A stretch of 64,000 bases of DNA from Paenibacillus segetis (GCF_014639155.1 NZ_BMFT01000001.1:1302001-1366000), one strand, 5' to 3'. Counted from the stretch's first letter, positions 1 to 8,369 are shown. Made by a program: numbers and translations. The notes: a model not told the origin generated them from the letters alone.

Positions 1-40
1 AACTTATTATAGATACATATTTGAACGTCAAAACAAATTG

Positions 41-193
41 TTAACAAGGGAAGTCCTGAGTATTCTGATCGGGCTGAATAATTGGAGTGTTTTGAGTATT
101 GCGATTTCTGCGACGCTTTTTATGATTACAAGTAACAATCAATTTTTGACCAGGATGTAGCTTTACAAATATCACTTTATTTTTAGCAGCCAT
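41..193 (-). CDS. Small hypothetical protein, 50 aa
   Basis: This is a short basic ORF with a good ribosome binding site (AAGGTGGTGAT) six bases before its ATG. The product has a hydrophobic start, then a KKRRRNR stretch and a Thr/Gln/Pro-rich tail ending in Cys. I do not recognise the family. It lies just outside the aldo/keto reductase gene on the same strand, 91 bases downstream of that gene's stop. The strong ribosome binding site is the main reason to keep it. Confidence 0.4.
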   Translation of the reverse strand: MAAKNKVIFVKLHPGQKLIVTCNHKKRRRNRNTQNTPIIQPDQNTQDFPC

Positions 194-284
194 TTTGATC
201 ACCACCTTTTTATACAATCTATGATCATTTCAAAAGGAGTGATTGGACGGGCTAATAAGAGATTTATCTCTGTGATTTTTCTGG

Positions 285-1154
<870 letters not shown>

Positions 1155-1314
1155 TTAAATGAGTATATTTAAAAATTCTCGCCCCTATTCACTTCCTAAT
1201 TATGCACCAGGTGACAAAGGGGGCGTTATCCTATTCGTATCAGATGTTTGCCTAATCCTCTCACTACTACTTATCTATCGAACGAAAATGGACAATAATC
1301 TGACTATAAAGAAT

Positions 1315-1350
1315 GACGGAATGAGAGGATCAATTCCGTCCTTATTTTTC
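1315..1350 (+). terminator. Hairpin with T-rich tail
   Basis: GACGGAAT (1315-1322) pairs with ATTCCGTC (1333-1340) across a 10-base loop, followed by CTTATTTTTC. It looks like an intrinsic terminator on the plus strand. No convincing gene ends just upstream, so it may be left over from a deleted gene. Confidence 0.5.
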
Positions 1351-1403
1351 ATGCGTGATTCGAATGCTTCCGTACCAAGATATGGAGTTTATAAACCTTC
1401 CTT

Positions 1404-1736
1404 ATGTATGGTGGTTCAAGAGGCGATGGAGGTATGGCTGGCGGATTAGAAAACAGACACGTGCCTGTAATATCTGAAGCAAACCATCGTGCCTATCTCC
1501 TATCAGAATATGACCGCCTAACAAGCGAGATAGAAAGTAATCAAGTTGTCATTCAAGAATGGGTGGAAGAGAATGAACGACTTACTAAAGTTCTGGGATG
1601 GTATGCAGACAAGGATAATTACGATCCAGTACATCTAGACACATTTGGATATATCCCAATAGACAAGGACGAGGGAAAACGTGCTATGGCTGCCTTATCC
1701 CATATAGAGAGGATAACAAACCTTAGTCAAATATGA
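1404..1736 (+). CDS. Hypothetical protein, coiled-coil-like, prophage region
   Basis: The predicted product has up to 110 residues. It has a Gly-rich beginning and a central heptad-like helix (YDRLTSEIESNQVVIQEW...) followed by a short C-terminal region. I do not recognise a family. The start is unclear: the ATG at 1404 has no ribosome binding site, and the ATG at 1434 is directly preceded by GGAGGT with almost no spacer. The gene may be 5'-truncated by the deletions that shaped the remnant. It is convergent with the DUF2642 gene. Confidence 0.45.
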   Translation: MYGGSRGDGGMAGGLENRHVPVISEANHRAYLLSEYDRLTSEIESNQVVIQEWVEENERLTKVLGWYADKDNYDPVHLDTFGYIPIDKDEGKRAMAALSHIERITNLSQI

Positions 1737-1748
1737 TGGCGAAAAAAA

Positions 1749-1780
1749 TAAAAAAAGAGCTGCATACACAGCTCCTTTGA
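1749..1780 (-). terminator. Intrinsic terminator of the DUF2642 gene
   Basis: Read on the minus strand, AGGAGCTG and CAGCTCT form a stem around a short loop, followed by seven T residues and further T-rich sequence. It begins nine bases past the stop codon of the DUF2642 gene at 1789. Confidence 0.8.
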
Positions 1781-1788
1781 TTCATGAA

Positions 1789-2079
1789 TTATTCTGGCAT
1801 GATCCAAACGATCTCGGCGATACGGACAAAAAAATTCTTATTTCTTTGTTCAAGAACTACATGGTCTTGTTTGACTTCAAGTACACATCCGTCGATTCTA
1901 CCACGTGTAGTTTCCAAGATAACAACTTTTCCGATTAGGCACATTAAAGCATCAACAACGCAATGATCTACTGGATTGACCACGATAGATTGGGGCATTT
2001 GATGCATATGAGGTTTGTAGGGCATGTTGGGCGTGTAAGGCATGTTAGCCATGTTATGCATCATTGGATAATTATTCAA
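1789..2079 (-). CDS. DUF2642 family protein (YuzF-like, spore-associated family)
   Basis: The product has about 96 residues. Its N-terminal half is rich in Met, Pro, Asn and Tyr, with repeated NMPY/MPYKPHM motifs as in spore coat-associated proteins. The C-terminal half carries the DUF2642 signature, a small LSm-like beta barrel (LIGKVVILETTRGRIDG, then VVLEQR and FVRIAEIVWI). The start is taken as TTG at 2079, because GGGAGGT lies six bases before it; the upstream TTG at 2094 would sit inside that site. The family is common in spore formers, but the molecular role is unknown. A terminator follows. Confidence 0.75.
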   Translation of the reverse strand: MNNYPMMHNMANMPYTPNMPYKPHMHQMPQSIVVNPVDHCVVDALMCLIGKVVILETTRGRIDGCVLEVKQDHVVLEQRNKNFFVRIAEIVWIMPE

Positions 2080-2190
2080 AAAATTACCTCCCAAATATTT
2101 TATACGGCATTATACGCAGATGCCTATAAATTGACTGGGCGAATACCTAAAAACCGAAAATTCCAATAACAGAGGGGAAGGTAAAAGGAT

Positions 2191-2568
2191 ATGAAAACAA
2201 TTAACGAGTTAGTACATGAGGCGCACAGTAACGCAGTTTCAAAGGGAAGGTGGGAAGAGCATCGGACTTTCGGGGAATTAATCGCTCTTATGCATTCGGA
2301 GCTTTCGGAGGCTTTGGAAGACTTCAGGAATAATGAACCAATCACGATAAACTGGTACGAGAAGAAAGAGGATGGAAGGGTTAGAACAGAAGTGATTCAG
2401 ATTGACGATACATGGAAACCTTGCGGCATCCCCTCAGAGCTTGCAGATGTAGTTATAAGAGTCTTTGACGCTTGCGGAAGATACGGGATTGATCTGGAAG
2501 AGGCAATTCAGGAAAAGATGGCATACAACGCTACAAGGCCGCAGCGACACGGTGGAAAAAAGATTTGA
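2191..2568 (+). CDS. MazG-like nucleotide pyrophosphohydrolase (phage type)
   Basis: The 125-residue product resembles phage-encoded MazG-like proteins, all-alpha enzymes that hydrolyse (d)NTPs to monophosphates. The metal-binding pattern is visible: SELSEALEDFR supplies the first ExxE-type acidic pair, and SELADVVIRVFD in the second half supplies the matching E/D residues. A GGGGAAGG site precedes the ATG at 2191. In phages of Paenibacillus and Bacillus this gene commonly lies just before or among the packaging genes, and here the terminase fragment follows 17 bases later. Confidence 0.75.
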   Translation: MKTINELVHEAHSNAVSKGRWEEHRTFGELIALMHSELSEALEDFRNNEPITINWYEKKEDGRVRTEVIQIDDTWKPCGIPSELADVVIRVFDACGRYGIDLEEAIQEKMAYNATRPQRHGGKKI

Positions 2569-2585
2569 GGGGAGAGGTATAAGGG

Positions 2586-2903
2586 ATGACAGAGAGACTA
2601 CACGAAACAACGGTTGAAGAGTATTGGATTAAGGCTGATAAGGCCCGTGGTTTGGAAGCAAGGTAACAGAAGTACGTAAATGAATATATCGCTCTTTATC
2701 GAGAGGGCAAAGTTAAATTTAACGAAGAACGAGAACTATTAATCGAATACCTGGAACGAGATGTATTGTCTCGGGACGATCTTTATTTCGATAACGAAAT
2801 GATTGAGAACTGTATCAAGTTTGGTGAAAAGTGGTATTCCCCACTCCAACCATTCCAGAAGTTCTTGATTGCTTTCGTTTTTTTATTTTTCAAAGACACT
2901 TGA
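2586..2903 (+). pseudogene. terL: Phage terminase large subunit, N-terminal fragment with internal stop
   Basis: Reading from ATG 2586 gives a terminase-like N-terminus that is interrupted by TAA at 2664-2666 after 26 codons. It continues in the same frame to TGA at 2901. The region after the stop contains NCIKFGEKWYSPLQPFQKF, the conserved segment that precedes the ATPase domain in phage large terminases. The Walker A motif and the nuclease domain are absent, so the gene is both nonsense-mutated and truncated. This shows the prophage cannot package DNA. GGGGAGAGG supplies the ribosome binding site. Confidence 0.75.
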
Positions 2904-3009
2904 TGCCAAGTCGCTAGGTTTCTCACCTTTACAACAAGAAGATATTTTGTTATATTAGCCACATGAAGCACATGTGGCACATTAGTCTGATGTGAAGGGG
3001 TGGGTATTT

Positions 3010-3297
3010 ATGGCAACATCTGCAAGAGTACAAGTAATAAATGAGGTAGCCTATGATCCTAATGCAGTAGGGAATAGTTGGGTTCTGTGCTTACAGTGGT
3101 GTAGGTATATTTATGATGATGGGACCATGGAAATGGGTTTTAGATTCATTTGGAGAAGAGACGATGGGTCGCTGCAAGCTGCTCGTGGACAGGCAAGGAT
3201 TCCCGATTTGGAAATGGTGTCTGTATTAATGGAACGAGCTAAGCAACTTGGCTGGGGGCATAACTCTAGTTCTGAAGATAAGGTTGATAATCGTTAA
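3010..3297 (+). CDS. Hypothetical protein, about 95 aa
   Basis: The product is a compact mixed alpha/beta protein rich in aromatic residues (SWVLCLQWCRYIYDDG, then FRFIWRRDDG and LQAARGQARIP). I believe similar short proteins occur in Paenibacillus, but I cannot name the family or function. The start at ATG 3010 is chosen because AAGGGGTGGG lies five bases upstream. It directly follows the point where the terminase gene is truncated and has its own terminator at 3302-3336. Confidence 0.6.
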   Translation: MATSARVQVINEVAYDPNAVGNSWVLCLQWCRYIYDDGTMEMGFRFIWRRDDGSLQAARGQARIPDLEMVSVLMERAKQLGWGHNSSSEDKVDNR

Positions 3298-3301
3298 TTG
3301 A

Positions 3302-3336
3302 GCATAGGGTACAACTAATGTTGTACCTATTTTTAT
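3302..3336 (+). terminator. Intrinsic terminator
   Basis: AGGGTACAAC and GTTGTACCT form a stem with a 4-base loop, followed by ATTTTTAT. It lies within ten bases of the stop codon at 3297. Confidence 0.8.
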
Positions 3337-3483
3337 GCACTTTCGGACCATTATAAGCAACACGAACAACGCTAAATAGGCGTATTTTTTATAGAACGGG
3401 GTTCGACATAAAAACCTCCTTTCCTTCTTTAATACTTGAGATATTTAAGTTGTTAAAGATTTTAAAGGATAGGAGGGGATTTA

Positions 3484-3669
3484 ATGTTTGAAGGTGTAAA
3501 GTTATTTGCTGCAGTAATAGAACATCCAGAAAATATTAAGATGTTTGCGTTCGTTTATATTACGTCAGTAATTATATTCAAAGATATAAAAGCTGTCACA
3601 AAAGTAATAACTACAATAGCTATGTCTTACTCTATTGTATACACAGTAGCTAATTTGTTATTCGGTTAG
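3484..3669 (+). CDS. Small membrane protein, hypothetical
   Basis: The 61-residue product is largely hydrophobic, with two likely membrane segments (about residues 20-34 and 42-59). AGGAGGGG lies five bases before the ATG. It sits directly before the XhlA-like and endolysin genes, so it may be part of the lysis cassette, for example a second holin-like protein. That is inference from position and hydrophobicity only. Confidence 0.5.
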   Translation: MFEGVKLFAAVIEHPENIKMFAFVYITSVIIFKDIKAVTKVITTIAMSYSIVYTVANLLFG

Positions 3670-3736
3670 TAAAAACAGAATAAAGGACAAGCCCTCGGAC
3701 ATCCGGGGGCTATTTATATTGAACAGGGGTAGAGAG

Positions 3737-3982
3737 ATGTCGGATCCGCAATTAGCAACGCTGCAACGAGTAACAAGAGTTGAGACAAAAGTAGATAACA
3801 TTGAGGAAAAGTTGGATAACGCCATTAACGGGCGAGAGCTTGCGGTAGAGGTGCTAACGTCATCTAAGGCGGCACATGATCGTCTAGACAAGATCGATAA
3901 AGTTAATTTCTGGCTTGTAACTACTGTGATCAGTGCTGTTATATTGGCGGTCATAAAGCTCGCTATGGAAGGAAGGGGATAG
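3737..3982 (+). CDS. xhlA: XhlA-like hemolysin/lysis-associated protein
   Basis: The 81-residue product has the XhlA layout: an N-terminal coiled coil (VTRVETKVDNIEEKL, LDKIDKVN) and one C-terminal membrane segment (FWLVTTVISAVILAVIK) with a short charged tail. In Bacillus prophage PBSX, XhlA associates with the membrane and works with holin and endolysin in lysis. The start at 3737 follows a purine-rich site (GGGGTAGAGAG). The endolysin pseudogene begins two bases after its stop. Confidence 0.75.
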   Translation: MSDPQLATLQRVTRVETKVDNIEEKLDNAINGRELAVEVLTSSKAAHDRLDKIDKVNFWLVTTVISAVILAVIKLAMEGRG

Positions 3983-3984
3983 GT

Positions 3985-4652
3985 GTGAGGTATGACGCAC
4001 GGAACAGAACGAATCTGGACAAGTTAGCACCTAATACCCTTAAAGCTGCCTATGCATGGTATGAGTACTGTATCCGAAACGGGATTGAGATCCTTATCTA
4101 CGAGACTATTCGTACGCTAGAAACTCAAAAACTCTATCTAGCAAATGGGAGAAGTAAGACGCTGCGCAGCTACCACATTGTAGGGCAAGCACTGGACTTT
4201 GTGCCCGTACTTGTTACAGGGGCTACTGACTTAACGGGTACGGTGCGGCGGACGTTAAGAGAGCTATAACTGAGGCTAAACGCTTGGACTTCGAGTGGGG
4301 TGGGGATTGGTCAGGTAGCTGGGATAAACCGCATTTGCAATACAATTACAAAGGCTATGGCACTGATATTAAACTTGATATTCCAAAAGGAGATGAAGAG
4401 ATGTCACCAGCAGAAAAAGAAGTTTTCACGGCCTTACAAAACACGTTCTAGGAACAAGCAAAGCAGATTGCGGCGTTAGAGAAGAGATTGAACATTTCAG
4501 GCAAAGAAACATATGCAAGCGGCTATGTGGATGCTGTCACAGCAGCACAGGCAGCCGGGGCAATTACCACATTCGCAGATAAATCAAAACTCGAATTAAA
4601 TACTATTCAAATGCTTTATAATCTCGGGCTATTTAAGAAAGGGGATAAATAA
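3985..4652 (+). pseudogene. Frameshifted phage endolysin (M15 family peptidase)
   Basis: The first 80 or so codons encode an M15-type (VanY-like, L-Ala-D-Glu endopeptidase) domain with the zinc-site segment SYHIVGQALDFVP. Around 4230 the reading frame shifts: the family continuation GYGAADVKRAITEAKRL and then WSGSWDKPHLQY is in another frame. That frame also meets TAG at 4449 before running on to TAA at 4650-4652, through a helical tail resembling a cell-wall targeting domain. The frameshift and the stop both disrupt the enzyme. It is the lysis enzyme of the dead prophage. Confidence 0.75.
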
Positions 4653-4654
4653 TC

Positions 4655-4876
4655 ATGAATAAACAAAGGTGGCGTAACTATGCACTATGGGTGAGTATTG
4701 TGTCTCAGGGATTGCTTTTAATCCAACTTGTCGGACTTATTACAGGGGCATTCGATTTAACCGAGGTAATGAAGCAGGAACTATTGACTATTGTAGATGT
4801 GGCTCTTGGGTTATTGGCTACTTTGGGGATCGTATCTAACCCAACAAAACCTAATAGCGGCGGTTATAACTTGTAA
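4655..4876 (+). CDS. Phage holin
   Basis: The 73-residue product has two membrane segments (about residues 11-31 and 44-60) and ends in LGIVSNPTKPNSGGY, the C-terminal signature of a common Gram-positive phage holin family. Holins form membrane pores that release endolysin. It begins three bases after the endolysin pseudogene ends, with AAGGGG upstream, and is followed by a perfect 13-bp inverted repeat. The gene itself appears intact. Confidence 0.8.
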   Translation: MNKQRWRNYALWVSIVSQGLLLIQLVGLITGAFDLTEVMKQELLTIVDVALGLLATLGIVSNPTKPNSGGYNL

Positions 4877-4883
4877 ATTGCCT

Positions 4884-4921
4884 AGACATAAGAGCCCAAT
4901 AACTCGGAGGCTCTTATGTCT
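4884..4921. terminator. 13-bp perfect inverted repeat after holin
   Basis: AGACATAAGAGCC and GGCTCTTATGTCT pair perfectly across a 12-base loop. There is no T tract, so termination strength is uncertain. It ends the lysis cassette and separates it from the convergent YjcZ-like gene. Confidence 0.55.
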
Positions 4922-4966
4922 ATACTTTACATTATCCATATTAGGTGTTAAAACACTCAATCGGAA

Positions 4967-5107
4967 TTAACAGCCACAACCAATAGCAGGACTAACAACA
5001 GGACTAACGAAACCACGCATACAACTACAAGCGACGATTACTAACAAGATAAACAATACAAGGATTGTACCTGTGCTTGTAAAAGCTCCACCAACAAGAT
5101 CGGACAT
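4967..5107 (-). CDS. YjcZ-family small sporulation-type protein
   Basis: The 46-residue product contains GGAFTSTGTILVLFILLVIVACSC, given here as GGAF followed by a hydrophobic LVLFILLVIV core. This is the hallmark of the YjcZ family of tiny hydrophobic proteins made during sporulation in bacilli. It ends in a Cys/Gly tail. GGGAGGTG lies six bases before the ATG at 5107. It is an accessory gene inside the prophage remnant; the function of the family is not established. Confidence 0.65.
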   Translation of the reverse strand: MSDLVGGAFTSTGTILVLFILLVIVACSCMRGFVSPVVSPAIGCGC

Positions 5108-5588
5108 GAAAACACCTCCCTAATTTTGAAGGATATTTTAGTACTCGATATGTTATGCAGGCCTCTCTTCCTTTGTCTGGGTGATTGTAACTGGCTATTT
5201 CACTATAAAAATAATGCTTAGCCATGATTCAATCACAAGTAAAGCCCACTAACCATATAGGTTAGTGGACTTTCAAAAAGATATCCCTCCAGTTTTACGC
5301 TGGAGGGTATATGTCGAGTTGTCACCTTAGTATATGACCTTTATAAAATAATGGTGACAGGGTAAATAACTTTTCAAAAGATGCTCTTGTTACAGTATAC
5401 GGTTGACACTCCACAAGTGTAATGAAGAGATAATTGGTATAGCCCTGAGAACTTAATTGTTCTTGGGGCTTTTATATTTGTCCTGAAAATGTCCTGTCAT
5501 TGGCCCTTCATTTGATTATGGTGATATTAAACTCTAATTAATAAAAATGGATACTAAAAACATAGCTATTATGAGAGGGATTGTTGTT
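5108..5588. other. Gene-poor stretch with three hairpins
   Basis: I see no convincing gene here. Hairpins are at 5240-5273 (GCCCACTAACC with GGTTAGTGGAC), 5283-5312 (ATCCCTCCAG with CTGGAGGGTAT; T-rich exit on the minus strand) and 5441-5475 (AGCCCTGAGAAC with GTTCTTGGGGCT, then TTTTATATTTG, a plus-strand terminator). The first is nearly identical to the terminator hairpin at 7345-7380 after the SIR2 gene. The cluster probably marks the junction of separate insertions. Confidence 0.5.
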
Positions 5589-5921
5589 ATGGGAGAAAGT
5601 ATTTATATTGAACAAGATCGAGAAGGCTACCAGATAACTATTCAAGATATAACTTTTTTGGCAAACGCTACTCAAATTGTTGTAATAAAAAATATGTTTG
5701 GTGAGTTTGCTTTGCAGGTGAGACATGAGATTGAAAGTAAAAGTTCGAAGGAGTACAACCAATGCTATATAAGGTGGATTCAATTGCAAGGAGATGAGTT
5801 TATAGTAGGTTTTGGAGGAACATATTCAAATGGAAAATCAACAGAAGGGAAGATGGGTTTAACTCCACTTGGTGATTTAACTCGAAAATTAAGAGATGTA
5901 GTTCTATGTTCCTATGAATAA
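5589..5921 (+). CDS. Hypothetical protein upstream of SIR2 gene
   Basis: The product has 110 residues if it starts at ATG 5589, which follows GAGAGGG; an upstream ATG at 5547 would give 124. It looks soluble, with beta-strand-rich N-terminal sequence (YQITIQDITFLANATQIVVIK) and a C-terminal part with VGFGGTYSNGKS and TPLGDLTRKLRDV. I do not recognise the family. It is AT-rich like the SIR2 gene 55 bases downstream, and the two may form one unit. A role as partner, sensor or antidote is speculation. Confidence 0.55.
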   Translation: MGESIYIEQDREGYQITIQDITFLANATQIVVIKNMFGEFALQVRHEIESKSSKEYNQCYIRWIQLQGDEFIVGFGGTYSNGKSTEGKMGLTPLGDLTRKLRDVVLCSYE

Positions 5922-5929
5922 ACTAATAA

Positions 5930-5968
5930 CCCATGTATAATATAATTTGATATATTTTACATGGGAGG
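5930..5968 (+). promoter_or_regulatory. 15-bp inverted repeat overlapping SIR2 ribosome binding site
   Basis: CCCATGTATAATATA (5930-5944) and TATATTTTACATGGG (5951-5965) match at 14 of 15 positions around the 6-base loop ATTTGA. The last three bases of the right arm are the first bases of the GGGAGG Shine-Dalgarno (5963-5968) for the SIR2 start at 5977. The repeat could mask the ribosome binding site in RNA. It could also act as a DNA operator, because a TATAAT at 5936-5941 lies inside the left arm. Confidence 0.7.
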
Positions 5969-5976
5969 TTCTTACA

Positions 5977-7221
5977 ATGAGCAAAAGGATTCCTATAGCA
6001 GTATTTACTGGAGCGGGTGCATCCAGAGCTGACCCAATTTCGCTACCAACAATGAAAGAATTTTTTCAACAAATCATGGATGAAGAACATTATCCTAAAT
6101 CTCCAAGAATAAGTGATCCTCAATATTTCAAATTTATATTTGATACTCTTTATGGAGAAGATGATAATTATGACCTGGAAAGAGTAATGGGCGCGTTGTA
6201 TGAACTAAAAGAATTCACAAACAACGACTGTTGGTCATTATTTCAACACCCTATAATCTATACAACCATGTACGAAAATTTGGTTAATAAATTTGGAAGC
6301 CCGAGATATCCGAATAGCAACAGTGAAATAGGAGAGATAAACTTAATAAATTCACTATCGGATTCGGCAGAAAAAACTTATCAACTATATAAAGATAAAG
6401 CAGAAACATTAATTTTCGAGCTTGAAGATTTGATAAGAGAAAAATATGAAAGCATTCCGTTTGAATCAATTAGAGAAGTATATGAACCTCTATGGGATTT
6501 CTTAATTAAAATTAACACTATTAATCCTAGTAAAGAAAGCGCACCTTTAATTCCATTTTTCACTACAAATTATGATATGAGCGTTGATTGGTTTTTCAAT
6601 CCTGAAAATGATTCTGACTTTGATATTCATGAGCGATGGGTGAATTCTTTAAAACATAATATTAGATATATTGATGGATTTGGAAAACGCGGTTGGGATA
6701 TGAAAGAATATGAAAATATAAATGAAGGGTTAGAAAATACAGTGTTTGTTCCCTATTTCAAACTTCATGGATCATTATTTTGGGAGAAACGTGCAGGGAA
6801 AATTAAAATGGGAACTAATGTAGCAAATGATCGTCATGCTCCTAAAGATCTAATGTTGGTTTATCCTTCTGATAAGAAAGTACTTTTTGATGACCCTTAT
6901 AGATTTAACCATCGAATGCTTGATCAGTATCTAAAAAGAATTGATAATTTATTGATCATCGGATTTTCGTTCAGAGACCCCGCATTAGTCAAATCTTTCG
7001 AAATAGCACTAATTGACAACCCTGAATTAACTATAAATATTGTTGGACCAATATTCAAAAATGAGGATTTCCCCGAAATGTCTGATTTCATAAATCGCCA
7101 AGAGAATTCAGGAAGAGTTTTTCATCGTGAATTTTACTTTGGCAGTAATGATTTCATTACATGGTTGGATGAACAGTATTTAATGGATATAGAAATCAAG
7201 CAACAGGTTACATTAAAATAG
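5977..7221 (+). CDS. SIR2-family protein (probable NAD+-hydrolysing effector)
   Basis: The 414-residue product has SIR2/Rossmann landmarks in order: FTGAGAS (residues 10-16), FFTTNYD (194-200), FKLHGS (261-266, His264) and IIGFSFRDP (327-335). It lacks the zinc-binding cysteines of protein deacetylases. Such SIR2 domains are known in anti-phage systems (ThsA, DSR1/2, prokaryotic Argonaute partners), where they deplete NAD+. No second domain is evident beyond short flanks. The start at 5977 uses GGGAGG; the upstream start at 5947 has none. It is AT-rich, behind a hairpin, inside a prophage remnant. The defence role is inferred. Confidence 0.8.
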   Translation: MSKRIPIAVFTGAGASRADPISLPTMKEFFQQIMDEEHYPKSPRISDPQYFKFIFDTLYGEDDNYDLERVMGALYELKEFTNNDCWSLFQHPIIYTTMYENLVNKFGSPRYPNSNSEIGEINLINSLSDSAEKTYQLYKDKAETLIFELEDLIREKYESIPFESIREVYEPLWDFLIKINTINPSKESAPLIPFFTTNYDMSVDWFFNPENDSDFDIHERWVNSLKHNIRYIDGFGKRGWDMKEYENINEGLENTVFVPYFKLHGSLFWEKRAGKIKMGTNVANDRHAPKDLMLVYPSDKKVLFDDPYRFNHRMLDQYLKRIDNLLIIGFSFRDPALVKSFEIALIDNPELTINIVGPIFKNEDFPEMSDFINRQENSGRVFHREFYFGSNDFITWLDEQYLMDIEIKQQVTLK

Positions 7222-7275
7222 CAGATACATATTATATGCGCGGATGTTTGAATTTCGGATATCCATCCTAATCGA

Positions 7276-7380
7276 GATAAGCCAATCGACTATAGGTTAA
7301 TGGCTTATCAACTTTACATTTACAACATATCCCAAATATATCATAAAGCCCACTAACCTATATGGTCAGTGGGCTTTTTT
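7276..7380 (+). terminator. Hairpin plus intrinsic terminator after SIR2 gene
   Basis: A first stem pairs GATAAGCC (from 7277) with GGCTTATC. A second stem (7345-7380) pairs GCCCACTaACC with GGTcAGTGGGC, followed by seven T residues. The second is a strong terminator for the SIR2 gene and can also protect the convergent Ltp-like gene ending at 7385. Confidence 0.8.
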
Positions 7381-7384
7381 TATC

Positions 7385-8053
7385 TTATTCTAAATTATCT
7401 ATCGCGTACTGGGCTTCTTTCTTGGTGAATTTTTCCCCGTATTCTGAAATCAATTGATCGTAAATAGCCGAATCTGACATACTCATAGTTTCAGCATATT
7501 GTTGTGCCTTTTTTAATGCATTTTCTTTCCAATCGGATTCAATGTTATCGATAGCATATTGAGCGGCTGCTGGTGGGAAATTCTCTCCATATTCAGAAGT
7601 CAACTGATCGTAAATGCCTGCCTTTGACATGTACATAGTTTGTGCATATAATTCCGCTTTCTTTAACGCTGCTTTATGTTCCCTAGGTACGCTTTCTTCC
7701 TTTGCCTTTTTCTCAGCTTCTTCCTTTGCTTTTTTCTCAGCCTCCTCTTTCGCTTTCTTCTCTGCTTCTAGTTTTGCTTTCTCTTCATTCTCTTTTTTCT
7801 CTTGTTCATCTTTCTTGACATCGTCTGTGGCGACTGCGGTCACTTCAGTTGCGGATTGATCATCTTTACTATCAGCATTATCAACCGTTGTACCAGGATC
7901 CGAAGCAACTGCAATTATGAAGATAACGAATAGAGCAGCGGATATAACAAATTGTTTTTTTGCCTTTCCATTCTTTTTAGCTGTTGAAACGATAGCTATT
8001 ACTGTAAAAGTAATACATGCTAAAAAAGATATTAATCCAATAAACATCCACAT
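7385..8053 (-). CDS. Ltp-like membrane protein (superinfection exclusion family repeats)
   Basis: The 222-residue product has two membrane segments (about 3-22 and 34-51), a long charged KAKEEAEK-type repeat helix (about 80-118), and two copies of a 42-residue helix-turn-helix module (KKAELYAQTMYMSKAGIYDQL and KKAQQYAETMSMSDSAIYDQL). The module matches the host-cell surface-exposed lipoprotein repeat of Ltp from streptococcal phage TP-J34, which blocks DNA injection by other phages. Here it is tethered by membrane helices rather than a lipobox. AGGAGG precedes the ATG. The exclusion function is inferred from family. Confidence 0.75.
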   Translation of the reverse strand: MWMFIGLISFLACITFTVIAIVSTAKKNGKAKKQFVISAALFVIFIIAVASDPGTTVDNADSKDDQSATEVTAVATDDVKKDEQEKKENEEKAKLEAEKKAKEEAEKKAKEEAEKKAKEESVPREHKAALKKAELYAQTMYMSKAGIYDQLTSEYGENFPPAAAQYAIDNIESDWKENALKKAQQYAETMSMSDSAIYDQLISEYGEKFTKKEAQYAIDNLE

Positions 8054-8112
8054 GTTAAAAAAACCTCCTAGAATATGTATAATGGTAGTCTATCAGAACT
8101 AGGAAAATGTAT

Positions 8113-8316
8113 CTATATCTTAAACTGAATAATCCTCGTTACATGTTCAATCTCTTTCAACGGTATCCAAACGATACCTTCAACTGTTCTTATCTTTACT
8201 CTCTTCGAATCGGCTCCCCAAGTTGGTCGGCCTAAAATAATGTTCCCGTCATCTATGGTTAAGACAGCATCATGACCTAATTTTACAGCTAGTATTAGTT
8301 CACGTAGCATATCCAT
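8113..8316 (-). CDS. Small YolD-like/LSm-like protein
   Basis: The 67-residue product begins with a short helix (MDMLRELILAVKLG) and continues as a beta barrel with NIILGRPTWGADSKRVKIRT and GIVWIPLKEIEHV. The ending resembles YolD-like proteins, in which strands finish with a (V)WIPLxxI motif. ATG 8316 is preferred because AAGGTGAT lies six bases upstream; TTG at 8331 would overlap that site. The function is unknown, and the family call is tentative. Confidence 0.5.
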   Translation of the reverse strand: MDMLRELILAVKLGHDAVLTIDDGNIILGRPTWGADSKRVKIRTVEGIVWIPLKEIEHVTRIIQFKI

Positions 8317-8342
8317 TGGGATCACCTTCAATTATTTCTGAA

Positions 8343-8361
8343 GGAGCCGCTTTCGCGACTC
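8343..8361 (-). terminator. Terminator of Spo0E-like gene
   Basis: Read on the minus strand, GGAGTCGC and GCGGCTCC pair around a GAAA tetraloop, followed by TTCAG. It lies nine bases after the Spo0E-like stop codon. The T tract is weak. Confidence 0.5.
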
Positions 8362-8369
8362 CCTCTTGA

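Noticed and set aside
1159..1449. 96-codon plus-strand frame before the coiled-coil ORF
   Set aside because: It has no ribosome binding site, contains an intrinsic-terminator-like hairpin at 1315-1350 and shows no protein-like pattern.
5025..5225. 66-codon minus-strand frame overlapping the YjcZ-like gene
   Set aside because: It has no ribosome binding site and is out of frame with the convincing YjcZ-like peptide, which has GGGAGGTG.
5240..5273. Mobile element ends, from the similar hairpins at 5240 and 7345
   Set aside because: The two hairpins share a stem, but there is no transposase between them and no target duplication; shared terminator sequence is the simpler explanation.
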